Shown: piece by piece, positions 6,707 to 15,854 of the stretch | Layout: every line of letters begins with the position of its first letter | How positions within the stretch are numbered: the stretch's first letter is position 1 | NCBI RefSeq assembly: GCF_030406405.1 | Contig: NZ_JAUEPL010000007.1 | Coordinates: forward strand, 124,001-188,000 | Direction of reading: 5' to 3' | DNA: 64,000 nt | From: Streptomyces ficellus | GTDB lineage: Bacteria; Actinomycetota; Actinomycetes; Streptomycetales; Streptomycetaceae | Made by a program: the position numbers and the translations under genes | Notes under the pieces: generated by a model | What the model saw: only the letters and a program-made list of their open reading frames with translations | What the model was told of the DNA's origin: nothing | Database searches by the model: none

Positions 6707-8179
6707 TCACATGGGCAGGTGGTTGATGGGGTGGTTATCGGTCGCCCAGAGGTACTGGACGGCGTACGCGCGCCAGGGCCGCCACGCGGCGGCGCGGGCG
6801 GTCAGCGCGGCGGGCGTCGAGGGCAGGCCCAGGGCGGCGGCGGCGCGCCGGACGCCGAGGTCGCCCGGGAGGAACGCGTCGGGGTCGCCCAGGCCGCGCA
6901 TCGCGATCACCTCGACCGTCCAGGGGCCGAAGCCCGGCAGGACGCCGAGGCGCGCGCGGGCCTCCTCCCAGTCGCTGTCCGTACCGAGCCGGAGGGAGCC
7001 GTCGGCGAGGGCGCCGATCAGGGTGGTGAGCGTGGTGCGGCGGCTGCGCGGCAGGGCGAGGGCCTCCGGGTCGAGGGCGGCGAGCGCCTCGGGTGCGGGG
7101 AAGAGGTGGGTGAGCCCGCCCTCGGGGTCCTCGACGGGGGTGCCGTGCGCGGTGACCAGGCGGGCCGCGTGGGTGCGGGCGGCGGCGGTGGAGACCTGCT
7201 GGCCGAGCACCGCGCGTACGGCGAACTCGGCGGGGTCGGCGGTACGCGGGACGCGTCGGCCGGGCGCCTTGTCGACCAGGGGCGCGAGGAGGGGATCCGT
7301 ACGGAGGCGGTCGTCCACCGCGACGGGGTCGGCGTCGAGGTCGAGCAGCCAGCGGCAGCGGCTGATGGCGAGGGTGAGGTCGCGCGGGTCGGTGAGGGAC
7401 AGGCGGCAGGCGATGTGGTCGGGGCGCGGGGCGAGGGCGACGATGCCGTGGCCGTGCGGGAGGGCGAGGGTGCGCCGGTAGGCGCCGTCGCGCCACTCCT
7501 CCACCCCGGGGACGGCGGTCGCGGCGAGGTGGCCGAAGAGGTTGTCGGGGTTCAGGGGCGCGCGGTAGGGCAGCCGGAGCGCGATGACACCGGGGGTTGG
7601 CGGGGCGGCCTTGTGGCGGGTGGCGCGGGCGCGGAGTTCGCCGGGGGCGAGGGCGAAGACCTCGCGGACGGTGTCGTTGAAGGTGCGGATGGAGGAGAAG
7701 CCGGCCGCGAACGCGACGTCCGCCATGGGCAGGGCGGTGGTCTCGATGAGGACGCGGGCGGTCTGGGCGCGCTGGGCGCGGGCCAGGGCGAGCGGCCCGG
7801 CGCCGAGTTCGGCGAGCAGTTGGCGCTCGATCTGCCGGGTGGAGTAGCCGAGCCGGGAGGCCAGGCCCGGAACGCCCTCCCGGTCGACGATGCCGTCGCG
7901 GATGAGGCGCATGGCGCGGGCGACGGTGTCGGCGCGGGCGTTCCACTCGGGGGAGCCCGGGCTGGTGTCGGGGCGGCACCGCTTGCAGGCGCGGTACCCG
8001 GCCTGCTGGCAGGCGGCGGCGCTCGGGTAGAACACCATGTTCTCGGGCTTCGGCGGCACCACCGGGCAGCTGGGCCGGCAGTAGATGCGGGTGGTCAGCA
8101 CGGCGGTGAAGAACCAGCCGTCGAACCGGGCGTCCTTGGACTGGACGGCCCTCACGCAGCGCTCGGTGTCGGTGTGCAT
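6707..8179 (-). CDS. alkA: Ada-type regulator fused to DNA-3-methyladenine glycosylase (AlkA)
   Basis: Bifunctional protein of about 490 aa. Residues about 1-80 are the Ada N-terminal methyl-phosphotriester acceptor domain with its zinc cysteines (YCRPSCP ... CKRC). About 85-180 is an AraC-type DNA-binding domain (GYSTRQIERQL, FSSIRTFNDTVR). The rest is an AlkA N-domain and a helix-hairpin-helix glycosylase domain with LPGFGPWTVE and the catalytic Asp in FLPGDLGVRRA. Methylation of the first domain likely turns it into an activator of its own operon with ogt. ATG 8179 is chosen because it begins directly before the Ada fold; the open frame upstream lacks protein-like features. Confidence 0.93.
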   Translation of the reverse strand: MHTDTERCVRAVQSKDARFDGWFFTAVLTTRIYCRPSCPVVPPKPENMVFYPSAAACQQAGYRACKRCRPDTSPGSPEWNARADTVARAMRLIRDGIVDREGVPGLASRLGYSTRQIERQLLAELGAGPLALARAQRAQTARVLIETTALPMADVAFAAGFSSIRTFNDTVREVFALAPGELRARATRHKAAPPTPGVIALRLPYRAPLNPDNLFGHLAATAVPGVEEWRDGAYRRTLALPHGHGIVALAPRPDHIACRLSLTDPRDLTLAISRCRWLLDLDADPVAVDDRLRTDPLLAPLVDKAPGRRVPRTADPAEFAVRAVLGQQVSTAAARTHAARLVTAHGTPVEDPEGGLTHLFPAPEALAALDPEALALPRSRRTTLTTLIGALADGSLRLGTDSDWEEARARLGVLPGFGPWTVEVIAMRGLGDPDAFLPGDLGVRRAAAALGLPSTPAALTARAAAWRPWRAYAVQYLWATDNHPINHLPM

Positions 8180-8414
8180 GGCTCCAGCATCGGCCACGGC
8201 GATGCGCGGACGCTGGCGAGAAAACGACATGAGCCTCGCGCTGCCAGGCCTCGCGTCCACTCCATGGTGGTGAGCGGGGTGCCGCTGACCTTGGTCTCGA
8301 CGGCCCTTCCGCGCGGGGCGCGCACGCGCACGTCCGTCCCCTTCCGGCGGACGCCGGCGTCCCGCGCGGGTCGGTGAACACCTACTCGGTGGTGAGGTCG
8401 TCGCCCCCGGACGG

Positions 8415-9830
8415 TCAGTTCCTGCGGAGGTGGCGCCAGACCGCCTTCGCCGCGTTGTGGCCCGACATGCCGTGCACACCGGGGCCGGGCGGGGTCGCCG
8501 AGGAGCAGAGGAACACGGCGGGGTGCGGCGTGTTGTACGGGGAGAGGGACAGCCGGGGGCGCAGGAGCAGCTGGAGGCCGCTGGCGGCGCCGCAGGCGAT
8601 GTCGCCGCCGATGTAGTTGGCGTTGCGCGCGGCGAGTTGGGGCGGGCCGGCGGTGGCGCGGGCGAGGACGAGGTCGCGGAAGCCGGGGGCGAAGCGCTCG
8701 ATCTGCCGCTCGATCGCGTCCGTGAGGTCACCCTGCCAGGCGTGCGGGACGTGGCCGTACACCCAGAAGACGTGCTTGCCCTCGGGGGCGCGGGACGGGT
8801 CGACGAGGCTGGGCTGCGCGGTGATCAGGAACGGGGTGCGGGGGGCCGTTCCGCTGGATGCCTGGTTCAGCGCGGTACCGATCTCCCGGCTGCTCGGGCC
8901 GACTTGGACCGTGCCGGCGCGGCGGGGCTCGGCCGCGGTCCAGGGGACGGGGCCGTCCAGCGCGTAGTCGATCTTGTAGACGGAGGCGCCGTAGCGGTAG
9001 CGGTCGTAGAACCGGCCGAACCCGGCGATACGGGCGAGGGCGGTGGGCGAGGTGTCGAAGACGTACGCGCGGGCGGGCGGCAGGTCGTCGAGGCGCTTGA
9101 CCTCGTAGCCGGTGTGCACGGTGCCGCCGAGGTCCTGTACGTACGCGGCGAGGGCGTCCGAGATGGCCTGCGAGCCGCCGCGCGGGAGCGGCCAGCCGCC
9201 GGCGTGCGCGGCCAGCGCGAACACGAGCCCGATCGCGCTGGTGGCCAGGCCGCCGAGCGGGGCGATGACGTGGGCGACGAGTCCCGCGAACAGGGCGCGG
9301 GCCCTGTCGTCGCGGAAGCGGCGCATCAGCCAGGTGGACGGCGGCAGGCCGTCGATGCCGAAGCGGGCGAGGGTGACCGGATCGCGCGGGAGGGCGGTGA
9401 GGGGCAGGGACATGAAGTCGCGGGCGAGGGTGTCCCATTTGCCGAGGTACGGCGCGACGAGGCGACGGTACGTGCCGGCGTCCCGGGGCCCGAAGGACGC
9501 GGCGGTCTCGGACACGGAGCGGGACAGCACGGCCGCCGTGCCGTCGTCGAAGGGATGCGCCATCGGCAGGTCGGGGTGCAGCCACTCCAGCCCGTACCGG
9601 GCCAGGGGCATGGCCCTGAACGCGGGCGAACCGGCGCCCAGCGGGTGCACGGCGGAGCACGGGTCGTGGCGGAAGCCCGGGAGGGTGAGCTCCTCGGTCC
9701 TGGCACCGCCGCCGACGGAGTCGAGGGCCTCGAAGACGGCGACGGAGAAGCCGCGGCGGGCCAGTTCGGCGGCGGCGGTCAGCCCGTTGGGCCCCGCCCC
9801 CACGACGACGGCATCGAGCATCGACGGCAC
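8415..9830 (-). CDS. FAD-dependent oxidoreductase, phytoene-desaturase-like
   Basis: 471-aa flavoprotein with an N-terminal dinucleotide-binding motif [17 protein letters not shown] and a following acidic residue (VFEA). GGGARTEE and a C-terminal [14 protein letters not shown] block are typical of the NAD(P)/FAD amino-oxidase/phytoene dehydrogenase superfamily. Substrate unknown; no carotenoid genes are nearby. GTG at 9830 is favoured over the ATG at 9821 because GAAGGAG sits 7 nt before the GTG and 16 nt before the ATG. Confidence 0.85.
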   Translation of the reverse strand: MPSMLDAVVVGAGPNGLTAAAELARRGFSVAVFEALDSVGGGARTEELTLPGFRHDPCSAVHPLGAGSPAFRAMPLARYGLEWLHPDLPMAHPFDDGTAAVLSRSVSETAASFGPRDAGTYRRLVAPYLGKWDTLARDFMSLPLTALPRDPVTLARFGIDGLPPSTWLMRRFRDDRARALFAGLVAHVIAPLGGLATSAIGLVFALAAHAGGWPLPRGGSQAISDALAAYVQDLGGTVHTGYEVKRLDDLPPARAYVFDTSPTALARIAGFGRFYDRYRYGASVYKIDYALDGPVPWTAAEPRRAGTVQVGPSSREIGTALNQASSGTAPRTPFLITAQPSLVDPSRAPEGKHVFWVYGHVPHAWQGDLTDAIERQIERFAPGFRDLVLARATAGPPQLAARNANYIGGDIACGAASGLQLLLRPRLSLSPYNTPHPAVFLCSSATPPGPGVHGMSGHNAAKAVWRHLRRN

Positions 9831-9946
9831 CTTGCGACTCCTTCGTCAGCCAATGGCCAAGGGAAACAGGATATGGGGCGGAGAAGGCGGGTCGGGGCCG
9901 AGGGCGGTTCTCCCGCCGCTCCCCGCGCCGCCCGGCTCCCCCGGTG

Positions 9947-10771
9947 TCATGGGGCGGTCAGCAGGGTCCGTATGCGCGTGGCCGTCGCCTGGTCGCGGGC
10001 CGCCGTGAAGGGCAGGACGTTGGCGCCCGTGACGCGGAACGGCACGCCCGCCAGGGTGGCGTGAGCGCCGCCCGCCTCCTCGACCAGGAGCAGCCCCGCC
10101 GCGTGGTCCCAGGCGTACTCCCAGGAGAACGCCACCGCGTCCAGGGCGCCGCGGGCCACCGCCAGGTACTCCAGGCCGGCCGAGCCGCAGGGGCGGGCCT
10201 CGACGCCCTCGGTGTCGAGGCACAGGAGCGCGGCCTTCTCCTCGGGCGTCGTGTAGTCGGGGTGGGACATCGCGACCTTCAGCACCGCGCCCCGGGCGGG
10301 CGACCCGGCGCGTATCGCCGTGCCGTTCAGCCGCGCGCCGCGCCCGCGCACCGCGACGGCCATCTCGTCCAGCGCGGGCGCGAACGTCCACGACGCCAGC
10401 ACCTCGCCGCGCACCGCGAGCGCGACCAGCGTGCAGAAGCCCGGCTCGCCGCGCACGAACTGCCGGGTGCCGTCGACGGGATCGACGATCCACACCGGCG
10501 CGTCGCCCCGCAGCGCCGCGTACACCGCGGGGTCGGCGTGGACGGACTCCTCGCCCACCACCACCGAGCCGGGCAGCAGCGCGGTCAGCGACACGGTGAG
10601 GTGGGCCTCGGCCAGCCGGTCGGCGACCGTCACGAGATCGTGCGGGCCGCTCTTCTCGACGATCTCGTGCGTGGCGAGCTGCCGCCAGCGCGGCATGATC
10701 TCGGCGGCGGCCGCTTTGCGCACCGCCTCCTCGACCGCGGGCAGGGAACCGTCGAGAAAGTCATCGATCAT
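9947..10771 (-). CDS. inositol monophosphatase family protein (possible histidinol-phosphatase)
   Basis: Mg-dependent sugar/alcohol phosphatase fold, 274 aa. The metal-site residues are visible: GEES, DPVDGTRQF and WDHAAGLLLVEEAGG. Actinomycete HisN histidinol-phosphatases have this size and motif set, so the last phosphatase step of histidine biosynthesis is possible, but inositol or other sugar phosphates cannot be excluded. There is no Shine-Dalgarno sequence; TTAGCT 6 nt before the ATG could serve a leaderless transcript. A 15-bp tandem repeat lies just upstream. Confidence 0.85.
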   Translation of the reverse strand: MIDDFLDGSLPAVEEAVRKAAAAEIMPRWRQLATHEIVEKSGPHDLVTVADRLAEAHLTVSLTALLPGSVVVGEESVHADPAVYAALRGDAPVWIVDPVDGTRQFVRGEPGFCTLVALAVRGEVLASWTFAPALDEMAVAVRGRGARLNGTAIRAGSPARGAVLKVAMSHPDYTTPEEKAALLCLDTEGVEARPCGSAGLEYLAVARGALDAVAFSWEYAWDHAAGLLLVEEAGGAHATLAGVPFRVTGANVLPFTAARDQATATRIRTLLTAP

Positions 10772-10797
10772 GCGTCCAGCTAAGCACGGACCACTGA

Positions 10798-10827
10798 CAG
10801 CCCACCCTCCGGCAGCCCACCCTCCGG
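10798..10827. repeat. 15-bp direct repeat in the phosphatase promoter region
   Basis: CAGCCCACCCTCCGG occurs twice with no gap, 27 nt upstream of the phosphatase start and 71 nt upstream of the divergent gene at 10898. Confidence 0.8.
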
Positions 10828-10897
10828 CCAACGTACCGATCGACCGCGGCGATCCGGGTACCCGGGCACGACACGACCACAGGAAGGCGACGCCCAG

Positions 10898-11146
10898 ATG
10901 ATCGATCAGAGCCATGTACGTGACCTGCTCGCCATGCCCGACGACGACGCCGCGCTCGTCCTGATGGAGGGGCGGGCGCACGTGGTCGACCCGCCCCGGC
11001 TCGCCTCCGAGGCGTACCGGGGAGCCGCCGTGCTGCTGACCCGCGGCGACCTCGTCGGCAGGCTCGGCACGGCGTCACCGCAGGACCACCAGGTGCGGGA
11101 GCTGGCGGCGACCCTGCGGACCATGGCCGGGGAGCTGGGCGCGTGA
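10898..11146 (+). CDS. small hypothetical protein, 82 aa
   Basis: Not recognised. Soluble and acidic, with AGGAAGG about 10 nt before the ATG. The sequence reads as a compact alpha/beta protein (VRDLLAMPDDDAALVLMEGRAHVV). It is divergent from the phosphatase gene across 126 bases. Confidence 0.7.
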   Translation: MIDQSHVRDLLAMPDDDAALVLMEGRAHVVDPPRLASEAYRGAAVLLTRGDLVGRLGTASPQDHQVRELAATLRTMAGELGA

Positions 11147-11152
11147 CCGATC

Positions 11153-11200
11153 GGTACGTCGCGGATTGGTACGTCGGCGGTCCGTCGGCGGTACGTCGGC
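11153..11200 (+). repeat. GGTACGTCGGC tandem repeat, 11-nt period
   Basis: Three contiguous 11-nt units at 11168-11200 (the middle one GGTCCGTCGGC), with a further related copy at 11153. The tract begins 7 bases after the stop of the 82-aa gene. Confidence 0.8.
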
Positions 11201-11295
11201 GCCCACCGGCACGGTTTCACCGTGCCGCACGGGGAACTCGTCGTACCCCGCTCGTCGAACCGACAGAGCACCAGGCAGTCGGGAGGAGTGGCGTC

Positions 11296-11481
11296 ATGGG
11301 TGAACCCGGACGGCAGGAAGACCGGTACAAGTCACCGCTGGAGCAGGTGACCGGCGAGAACGACGTGCATCCGGAGGAGGAGCGCACAGCACCTCGGACG
11401 GAGCGGCAGGGCCGTGAGGCCGAGCAGGCTGGCAAGGCGGAATCCGCGCAGGAGGAGGGACTGCAGCAGCCCGAGCTCTGA
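11296..11481 (+). CDS. small highly charged hydrophilic protein, 61 aa
   Basis: Not recognised. Nearly all residues are polar, with Glu, Arg, Gln and Lys dominant and no hydrophobic core, so it is probably disordered. GGGAGGAG stands 7 nt before the ATG. Two similar small hydrophilic proteins are encoded at 13420 and 13619. Confidence 0.65.
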   Translation: MGEPGRQEDRYKSPLEQVTGENDVHPEEERTAPRTERQGREAEQAGKAESAQEEGLQQPEL

Positions 11482-11820
11482 CGGCTGCGCCACGTGGACC
11501 GCGCGCGTGACCGACGGCGAGCAGGGCCGCCGGTCACGCACGCATCATGGCCTCGGCCGGCTCCGCGCGGCGGTCACGGTGGGCGCAGCACGGTCGGCCG
11601 CCGCCATCAGCGCCACGTACAGCACCATGGACATGGCACATGGACATGGCCGGCCCTACCGCCCGCCCGTATGCCGGGAGCGGCTTGGGCATGTCGTGGC
11701 GGCCGCAGGTCTTGATGACGCTGTTGCGCAGGCACACGTGGCGGCAGGTTTTCGGACAGTAAGCAGACCCGCCGCCCGCCCCGTGCGGGAACAATGGCGC
11801 GCGCTCAAGGGTCGCGCCCC
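11482..11820. other. intergenic region without a recognised gene
   Basis: About 340 bases. The minus strand reads through a Cys-rich stretch (YCPKTCRHVCLRNSV then KTCGRHD) at about 11690-11765, in frame down to a stop at 11534, without a convincing start or RBS. A CATGGACATGG direct repeat lies at about 11630-11655. It may be a gene remnant. Confidence 0.4.
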
Positions 11821-12234
11821 CTACGGGCTCGGGGTGCCGGCGTCCCGGGCTCGCGCGGCGACCGCCGCCTCCAGCAGGGGCCAGCCGTCGACCTCCACCG
11901 CCCGCCGCTCCCCCGGCTGCCACGCGTGAGTCGACGCCGCGTCGAGCAGGGCGCGGACGGCGCCCGGTTCGTGCAGGTTCAGGGAGCCGCCCCGGACGTA
12001 CCCCACGTCCCCGGAGCCCATGGGGAACCCGCCCGGAACGTACCGACCCGGGCCCTCGGTGAAGACGATGCGCAGCGAGCCTCCGGTGCCGGCCGGCTGC
12101 GGGTACAGCGTGAGGGTCTGGCGGCAGTCCGCGGACCGGCCGCTGTTCAGCACGCGGTGGCTGTGGCGGAGCGTCCACAGATACGCCCGCCCGTCAGCGA
12201 CCAGCCGGCGGGGCTTCTTCGGATGGCGGGGCAC
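11821..12234 (-). CDS. hypothetical protein, 137 aa
   Basis: Not recognised. A GTG start at 12234 gives a basic N-terminus (PRHPKKPRRLV) followed by a beta-rich, soluble protein containing YLWTLRHSHR and GGSLRIVFTEGPGRY. No signal or membrane segment. The frame continues upstream, so the exact start is uncertain. Confidence 0.6.
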   Translation of the reverse strand: MPRHPKKPRRLVADGRAYLWTLRHSHRVLNSGRSADCRQTLTLYPQPAGTGGSLRIVFTEGPGRYVPGGFPMGSGDVGYVRGGSLNLHEPGAVRALLDAASTHAWQPGERRAVEVDGWPLLEAAVAARARDAGTPSP

Positions 12235-12494
12235 GGAACCGAGAGTACGCGGCCGCTGCGTGGGCGGAAGGAGGTTCGAGCCGCCCCCGTCAAGCGCTCG
12301 CCACAGGAAGCCGCTTCGTTCGGCGCCTCGTTCACAGCGGTCGGCCTTCCTCAGGGTGCGTGCCCCGGAGGCTGACGGGTACTGCGGGCTGGGGAGCCGG
12401 CGGGGCAAACGGCACCCATGGAATCCCGCCATCGGTACACCGGGCCTCCTAGCGGAAACGATGCCGGGTCTTGAGACGGAAGGCGGCGGTCGAG

Positions 12495-13190
12495 ATGCCG
12501 GTACCCGAAGGTGGCGTTCCTCATCCGTCGGTCCGAGGGAGCGCACGCCACGGCAGGCTCACGGCGGGCCCGCGTGTCGTGGAAGCCAAGTCGCCGCAGC
12601 CGGGCACCTATCGGACAGACGGGCAGGCGTTGCTGCGCGTGCCCTCGGCCCCGCCGCCGTATCGGCTGGCCGTCGTACTCCATGGGGCCGGAGCAACCGC
12701 CGACCAGGCCCTGACGTGGCTGCGTCCGCAGCCGGGAGCCAACGGCCTGCTGCTCCTGGCGCCTCAGTCCTCGGGCTCCACCTGGGACCTGATCGCCGGC
12801 GGATACGGCCCGGACGTGATCCGTCTCGACGCCGCGCTGGCCGAGGTGTTCCGGAAGTTTCCGGTCGAGGCGGCGGGCGTGGCGATCGCCGGTTTCTCCG
12901 ACGGCGCGTCCTACGCCCTCACCCTGGGACTGAGCAACGGCGATCTCTTCGGCACGGTGCTCGCCTTCTCCCCCGGCTTCATGGCCCCGATGCTCCGCCA
13001 TGGACGACCCCGGATCTTCATCTCCCACGGCACCGCGGACCGGGTCCTGCCGATCGAACGGTGCAGCCGCCGGATCGTCCGTACGCTCCGCGACGACGAC
13101 TACCCGGTTACCTATCGGGAGTTCCCCGGCGGCCATGACGTGCCCGCCGACATAGCCGCAGAGGCCTTGCGGTGGTGGAGCACCCCATGA
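12495..13190 (+). CDS. alpha/beta hydrolase (phospholipase/carboxylesterase-like)
   Basis: Serine hydrolase of 231 aa. Nucleophile Ser135 lies in GFSDG, the Asp in SHGTADRVLP and the His in FPGGHDVP, giving a full catalytic triad. VVLHGAGATADQ forms the oxyanion region. No signal peptide is evident. ATG 12495 is chosen with GGAAGG 11 nt upstream; a TTG at 12471 is in frame. Substrate unknown. Confidence 0.8.
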   Translation: MPVPEGGVPHPSVRGSARHGRLTAGPRVVEAKSPQPGTYRTDGQALLRVPSAPPPYRLAVVLHGAGATADQALTWLRPQPGANGLLLLAPQSSGSTWDLIAGGYGPDVIRLDAALAEVFRKFPVEAAGVAIAGFSDGASYALTLGLSNGDLFGTVLAFSPGFMAPMLRHGRPRIFISHGTADRVLPIERCSRRIVRTLRDDDYPVTYREFPGGHDVPADIAAEALRWWSTP

Positions 13191-13368
13191 GGCAGTGCCG
13201 GGGCCGCTGGATGCCGCTGCCGCCGCGACGTCCGGTGAAACCTTGGCCCTCTGCGCAGACGGCCTCGTGGAGCGCCCCGGCGCCGACAGACGCCGACACC
13301 TCGCACGCGATCCGCTGCGGACCTTCGAGCGGGTCCACAATCCGAGGCCGATGACTTGGCCGCGCGCG

Positions 13369-13411
13369 ACGGCCCCGCCCCCGGCGCTGTGGTCCGGGCG
13401 GCGGGGGCCGT
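13369..13411. terminator. GC-rich hairpin between convergent genes
   Basis: ACGGCCCC pairs with GGGGCCGT as the base of an imperfect stem with GC-rich inner arms. It lies between the esterase gene and the small minus-strand gene at 13420. Confidence 0.5.
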
Positions 13412-13419
13412 CTTCCCCG

Positions 13420-13590
13420 TCAGGTCTCGTCGCGCACATCGTCCGGGCGGAGCCCGGCTTCCTCCATCGCCTCGCGCAGGGTGCGCCCGGTGGCGCCCTT
13501 GTCCTGCTCGGTGGGTGCCCCTTCGTCACGCGTCTCGATGACGTCGTCGGTGGACGTCGTCTTGGGGCGGTTCTCCTCAGGAACGGTCAC
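13420..13590 (-). CDS. small hydrophilic protein, 56 aa
   Basis: Not recognised. Acidic and probably disordered, with a helical C-terminal half (GRTLREAMEEAGLRPDDV). GTG start at 13590 with AAGGAG 5 nt upstream. It follows the similar small gene at 13619 by 28 nt and may be co-transcribed. Confidence 0.6.
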   Translation of the reverse strand: MTVPEENRPKTTSTDDVIETRDEGAPTEQDKGATGRTLREAMEEAGLRPDDVRDET

Positions 13591-13618
13591 GACTTCTCCT
13601 TGCGTGTGCGGGGCGGGT

Positions 13619-13810
13619 TCAGACGGGGTGGTCGGGTTGCTGCTCGGGAGGCGTGCCGCCGCCTTTCCCTCCGCCCTTGTCTCCGCGGTCCGTGCCGTGG
13701 GCGTGGCCACCGCCCTCGGTGCGCTGTGCCGCCTTGCGGGCCTGGCTGTCCTGCGGGGTGCCCGCCCCCTTGTCACTGCGCCGCAGCTCGGGCTGTTGGG
13801 GGTTCGACAT
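13619..13810 (-). CDS. small hydrophilic Gly/Gln-rich protein, 63 aa
   Basis: Not recognised. No hydrophobic segment; the C-terminal half is Gly/Lys/Asp-rich (GDKGGGKGGGTPPEQQ). ATG with AAGGAG 8 nt upstream. Probably a disordered stress-type protein, an inference from composition only. Confidence 0.6.
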   Translation of the reverse strand: MSNPQQPELRRSDKGAGTPQDSQARKAAQRTEGGGHAHGTDRGDKGGGKGGGTPPEQQPDHPV

Positions 13811-14068
13811 CGGCACTGCTCCTTCCCACGCGCGTTCGCCGAAGCGCTTGCCGATCACACGGGTAGCCGCACACTTCCGTATGAAACGTGCAGGTTACGC
13901 CCGGACAGGGCTGTCGCCGGGCCGCGTCACGCTCGCAGCTGAGCGCGCGACCCCGGCGTTCGGCTTCGGCAAGGAAGTCGTCGTAGCGCAAGGCCCCCTC
14001 CTGCGCCTCGGACCTGCATAAAGGGGCCTGAACGGGGCAACCGGTCACCCTGGGATGCGGAGGATGCC

Positions 14069-14638
14069 ATGACCATGACGGAGCAGCCGGTCGAGCCGGC
14101 GGAGGATGACACCGCCTGCTGCCCGCGCCACCACAGGGCCAGACCGGAACCCGGCGTCGAAGCGCCGGAAACAGCACGTGAGCGGGTCAATCGCCGCTGG
14201 AACGAGATCCTGCAGGAGACGCGGGTCGCTCAGACGGGCGTGCAGATCCTGTTCGGATTCCTGCTCAGTGTGGCGTTCACCCCGCTGTTCCGGGAGTTGG
14301 ACACATTCGACCGCGTCATCTACGTCACCACCGTGGTACTCGGCGCGGCAGCCACGGGATCGCTGATAGCTCCCGTCTCCATCCACCGCTTCCTGTCAGG
14401 TCAGCGGATGAAGGACGAGGTCGTGGAGGCGGCCAGCCGCTTGATGATGTGCGGCATGGTGCTCCTCGCGCTGACCATCGGGTGCACGCTCCTCCTGATC
14501 CTCCGTATCGTGGTACCCGGCGTCCTCGCCGAAGTGCTCGTCGGCGGGGTCATGCTGTGGTTCGGCATCTGCTGGTACGCGCTGCCGCTCGCCCTGCGAC
14601 GCCGCGCCGCTCGCCGCTCCCGCGCCGACGTTGCCTAG
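14069..14638 (+). CDS. DUF6328-like membrane protein
   Basis: 189-aa protein whose soluble N-terminal 50 residues are followed by the conserved-looking block RWNEILQETRVAQTGVQILFGFLL and about four membrane segments (two on each side of the basic loop HRFLSGQRMKDEV), then a basic tail. The pattern matches what is known as DUF6328 in actinomycetes; function unknown. ATG 14069 follows GGAGGATGCC. Confidence 0.75.
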   Translation: MTMTEQPVEPAEDDTACCPRHHRARPEPGVEAPETARERVNRRWNEILQETRVAQTGVQILFGFLLSVAFTPLFRELDTFDRVIYVTTVVLGAAATGSLIAPVSIHRFLSGQRMKDEVVEAASRLMMCGMVLLALTIGCTLLLILRIVVPGVLAEVLVGGVMLWFGICWYALPLALRRRAARRSRADVA

Positions 14639-14840
14639 CGGGCCCGGCGCCCGGTACATGGGCACGCCCCCGTCAAGCGGGAGCCGGCCAAGGCGCTGGG
14701 CCGGTCCTGGCGCAGCCGGTCACCCGGAGCCGATCCGGCCGGCGCCGATCAGCGCGCTACCGACCTGGCGCCTGTGAGGCCGGCCTCACGACGGCACGGG
14801 CGTGCCGCTCCTCGTCATGCGGTGGGCGATTCGCCGACTG

Positions 14841-15842
14841 TCATGCGGTGAGCGCCGGGATGATCTCAGAGCCGTACGCGTCGATCGTCGCTTCCTTCGC
14901 GTCGTGCATGTCGTACACCGCGAACTGGTCGACGCCCAGGTCCCGCAGCGTCTTCAGCTTCGCGATGTGGGCGGCGGGCTGGCCCAGCAGGCAGAAGCGG
15001 TCGACGATCTCGTCGGGGACGAAGTCGGTGGAGGGGTTCCCGGCGCGGCCGTGGTGGCTGTAGTCGTAGCCCTGACGGGCCTTGATGTACGCGGTGAGCG
15101 CCTCCGGCACCAGGTCCGAGTGCTCGCCGTACCGGCTCACCAGGTCCGCGACGTGGTTGCCCACCATCCCGCCGAACCAGCGGCACTGCTCGCGCGCGTG
15201 GGCGAGGTCGTCGCCGACGTACGCGGGCGCGGCGACGCAGATGGTGACCGAGGACGGGTCGCGGCCGGCCTCCTGGGCCGCTTTCCGTACCGCTTTGACC
15301 ATCCACTCGGTCAGGAAGGGGTCGGCGAGCTGGAGGATGAACCCGTCCGCCTTCTGCCCGGCCAGGGCCAGCGCCCTGGGTCCGTACGCCGCCATCCACA
15401 CGGGCAGTTTTCCGTTCCGTACCCAGGGGATGCGCAGCCGCTGCCCGTCGACGAGCGCCTCCCGGCCCTCCGCGAGGTCGCGGATGACGTCGATCGCCTC
15501 GCCGAGCCGGGCGAGGGTGTCGGGCTTGCGGCCGGCGACCCGCATCGCGGAGTCGCCGCGCCCGATGCCGCACACCGTGCGGTTGCCGTACATGTCGTTG
15601 AGGGTGGCGAAGGTGGAGGCGGTGACCTCCCAGGTGCGGGTGCCCGGGTTGGTGACCATCGGGCCGATGGTCAGTTTCGTCGTGTGTTCCAGGATGCGGC
15701 TGTAGATGACGAACGGCTCCTGCCAGAGCACGGCGGAGTCGAAGGTCCAGCCGTAGCGGAAGCCGTTGCGCTCCGCGCGCCGCATCAGGCCGACGACGGC
15801 GGAGGCCGGCGGGTCGGTCTGCAGGACGAGTCCGAAGTCCAC
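14841..15842 (-). CDS. LLM class flavin-dependent oxidoreductase, probable F420 type
   Basis: Luciferase-like (TIM-barrel) flavin or F420 enzyme of 333 aa. Family features seen are an FGLVLQTDPPAS start, GPMVTNPGTR, GIGRGDSAMR and a C-terminal block ending in a Leu/Asp-rich QFAVYDMHD. It resembles the family I recall as TIGR03842. It is the last gene of the pyrimidine-catabolism operon, 12 nt after dihydropyrimidinase, so a redox step on a pyrimidine or hydantoin-type compound is a reasonable inference. GTG start at 15842. Confidence 0.85.
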   Translation of the reverse strand: MDFGLVLQTDPPASAVVGLMRRAERNGFRYGWTFDSAVLWQEPFVIYSRILEHTTKLTIGPMVTNPGTRTWEVTASTFATLNDMYGNRTVCGIGRGDSAMRVAGRKPDTLARLGEAIDVIRDLAEGREALVDGQRLRIPWVRNGKLPVWMAAYGPRALALAGQKADGFILQLADPFLTEWMVKAVRKAAQEAGRDPSSVTICVAAPAYVGDDLAHAREQCRWFGGMVGNHVADLVSRYGEHSDLVPEALTAYIKARQGYDYSHHGRAGNPSTDFVPDEIVDRFCLLGQPAAHIAKLKTLRDLGVDQFAVYDMHDAKEATIDAYGSEIIPALTA

Positions 15843-15854
15843 TCTCGTCGCCTC

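Noticed and set aside
11628..11658. CATGGACATGG repeats as a possible regulatory palindrome
   Set aside because: Direct repeats of a short CATG-containing word without symmetry of useful length or an adjacent promoter.
12265..12290. GGTTCGAGCC resembling a tRNA T-loop
   Set aside because: The flanking bases cannot form the T-stem or acceptor stem, and no anticodon arm is present.
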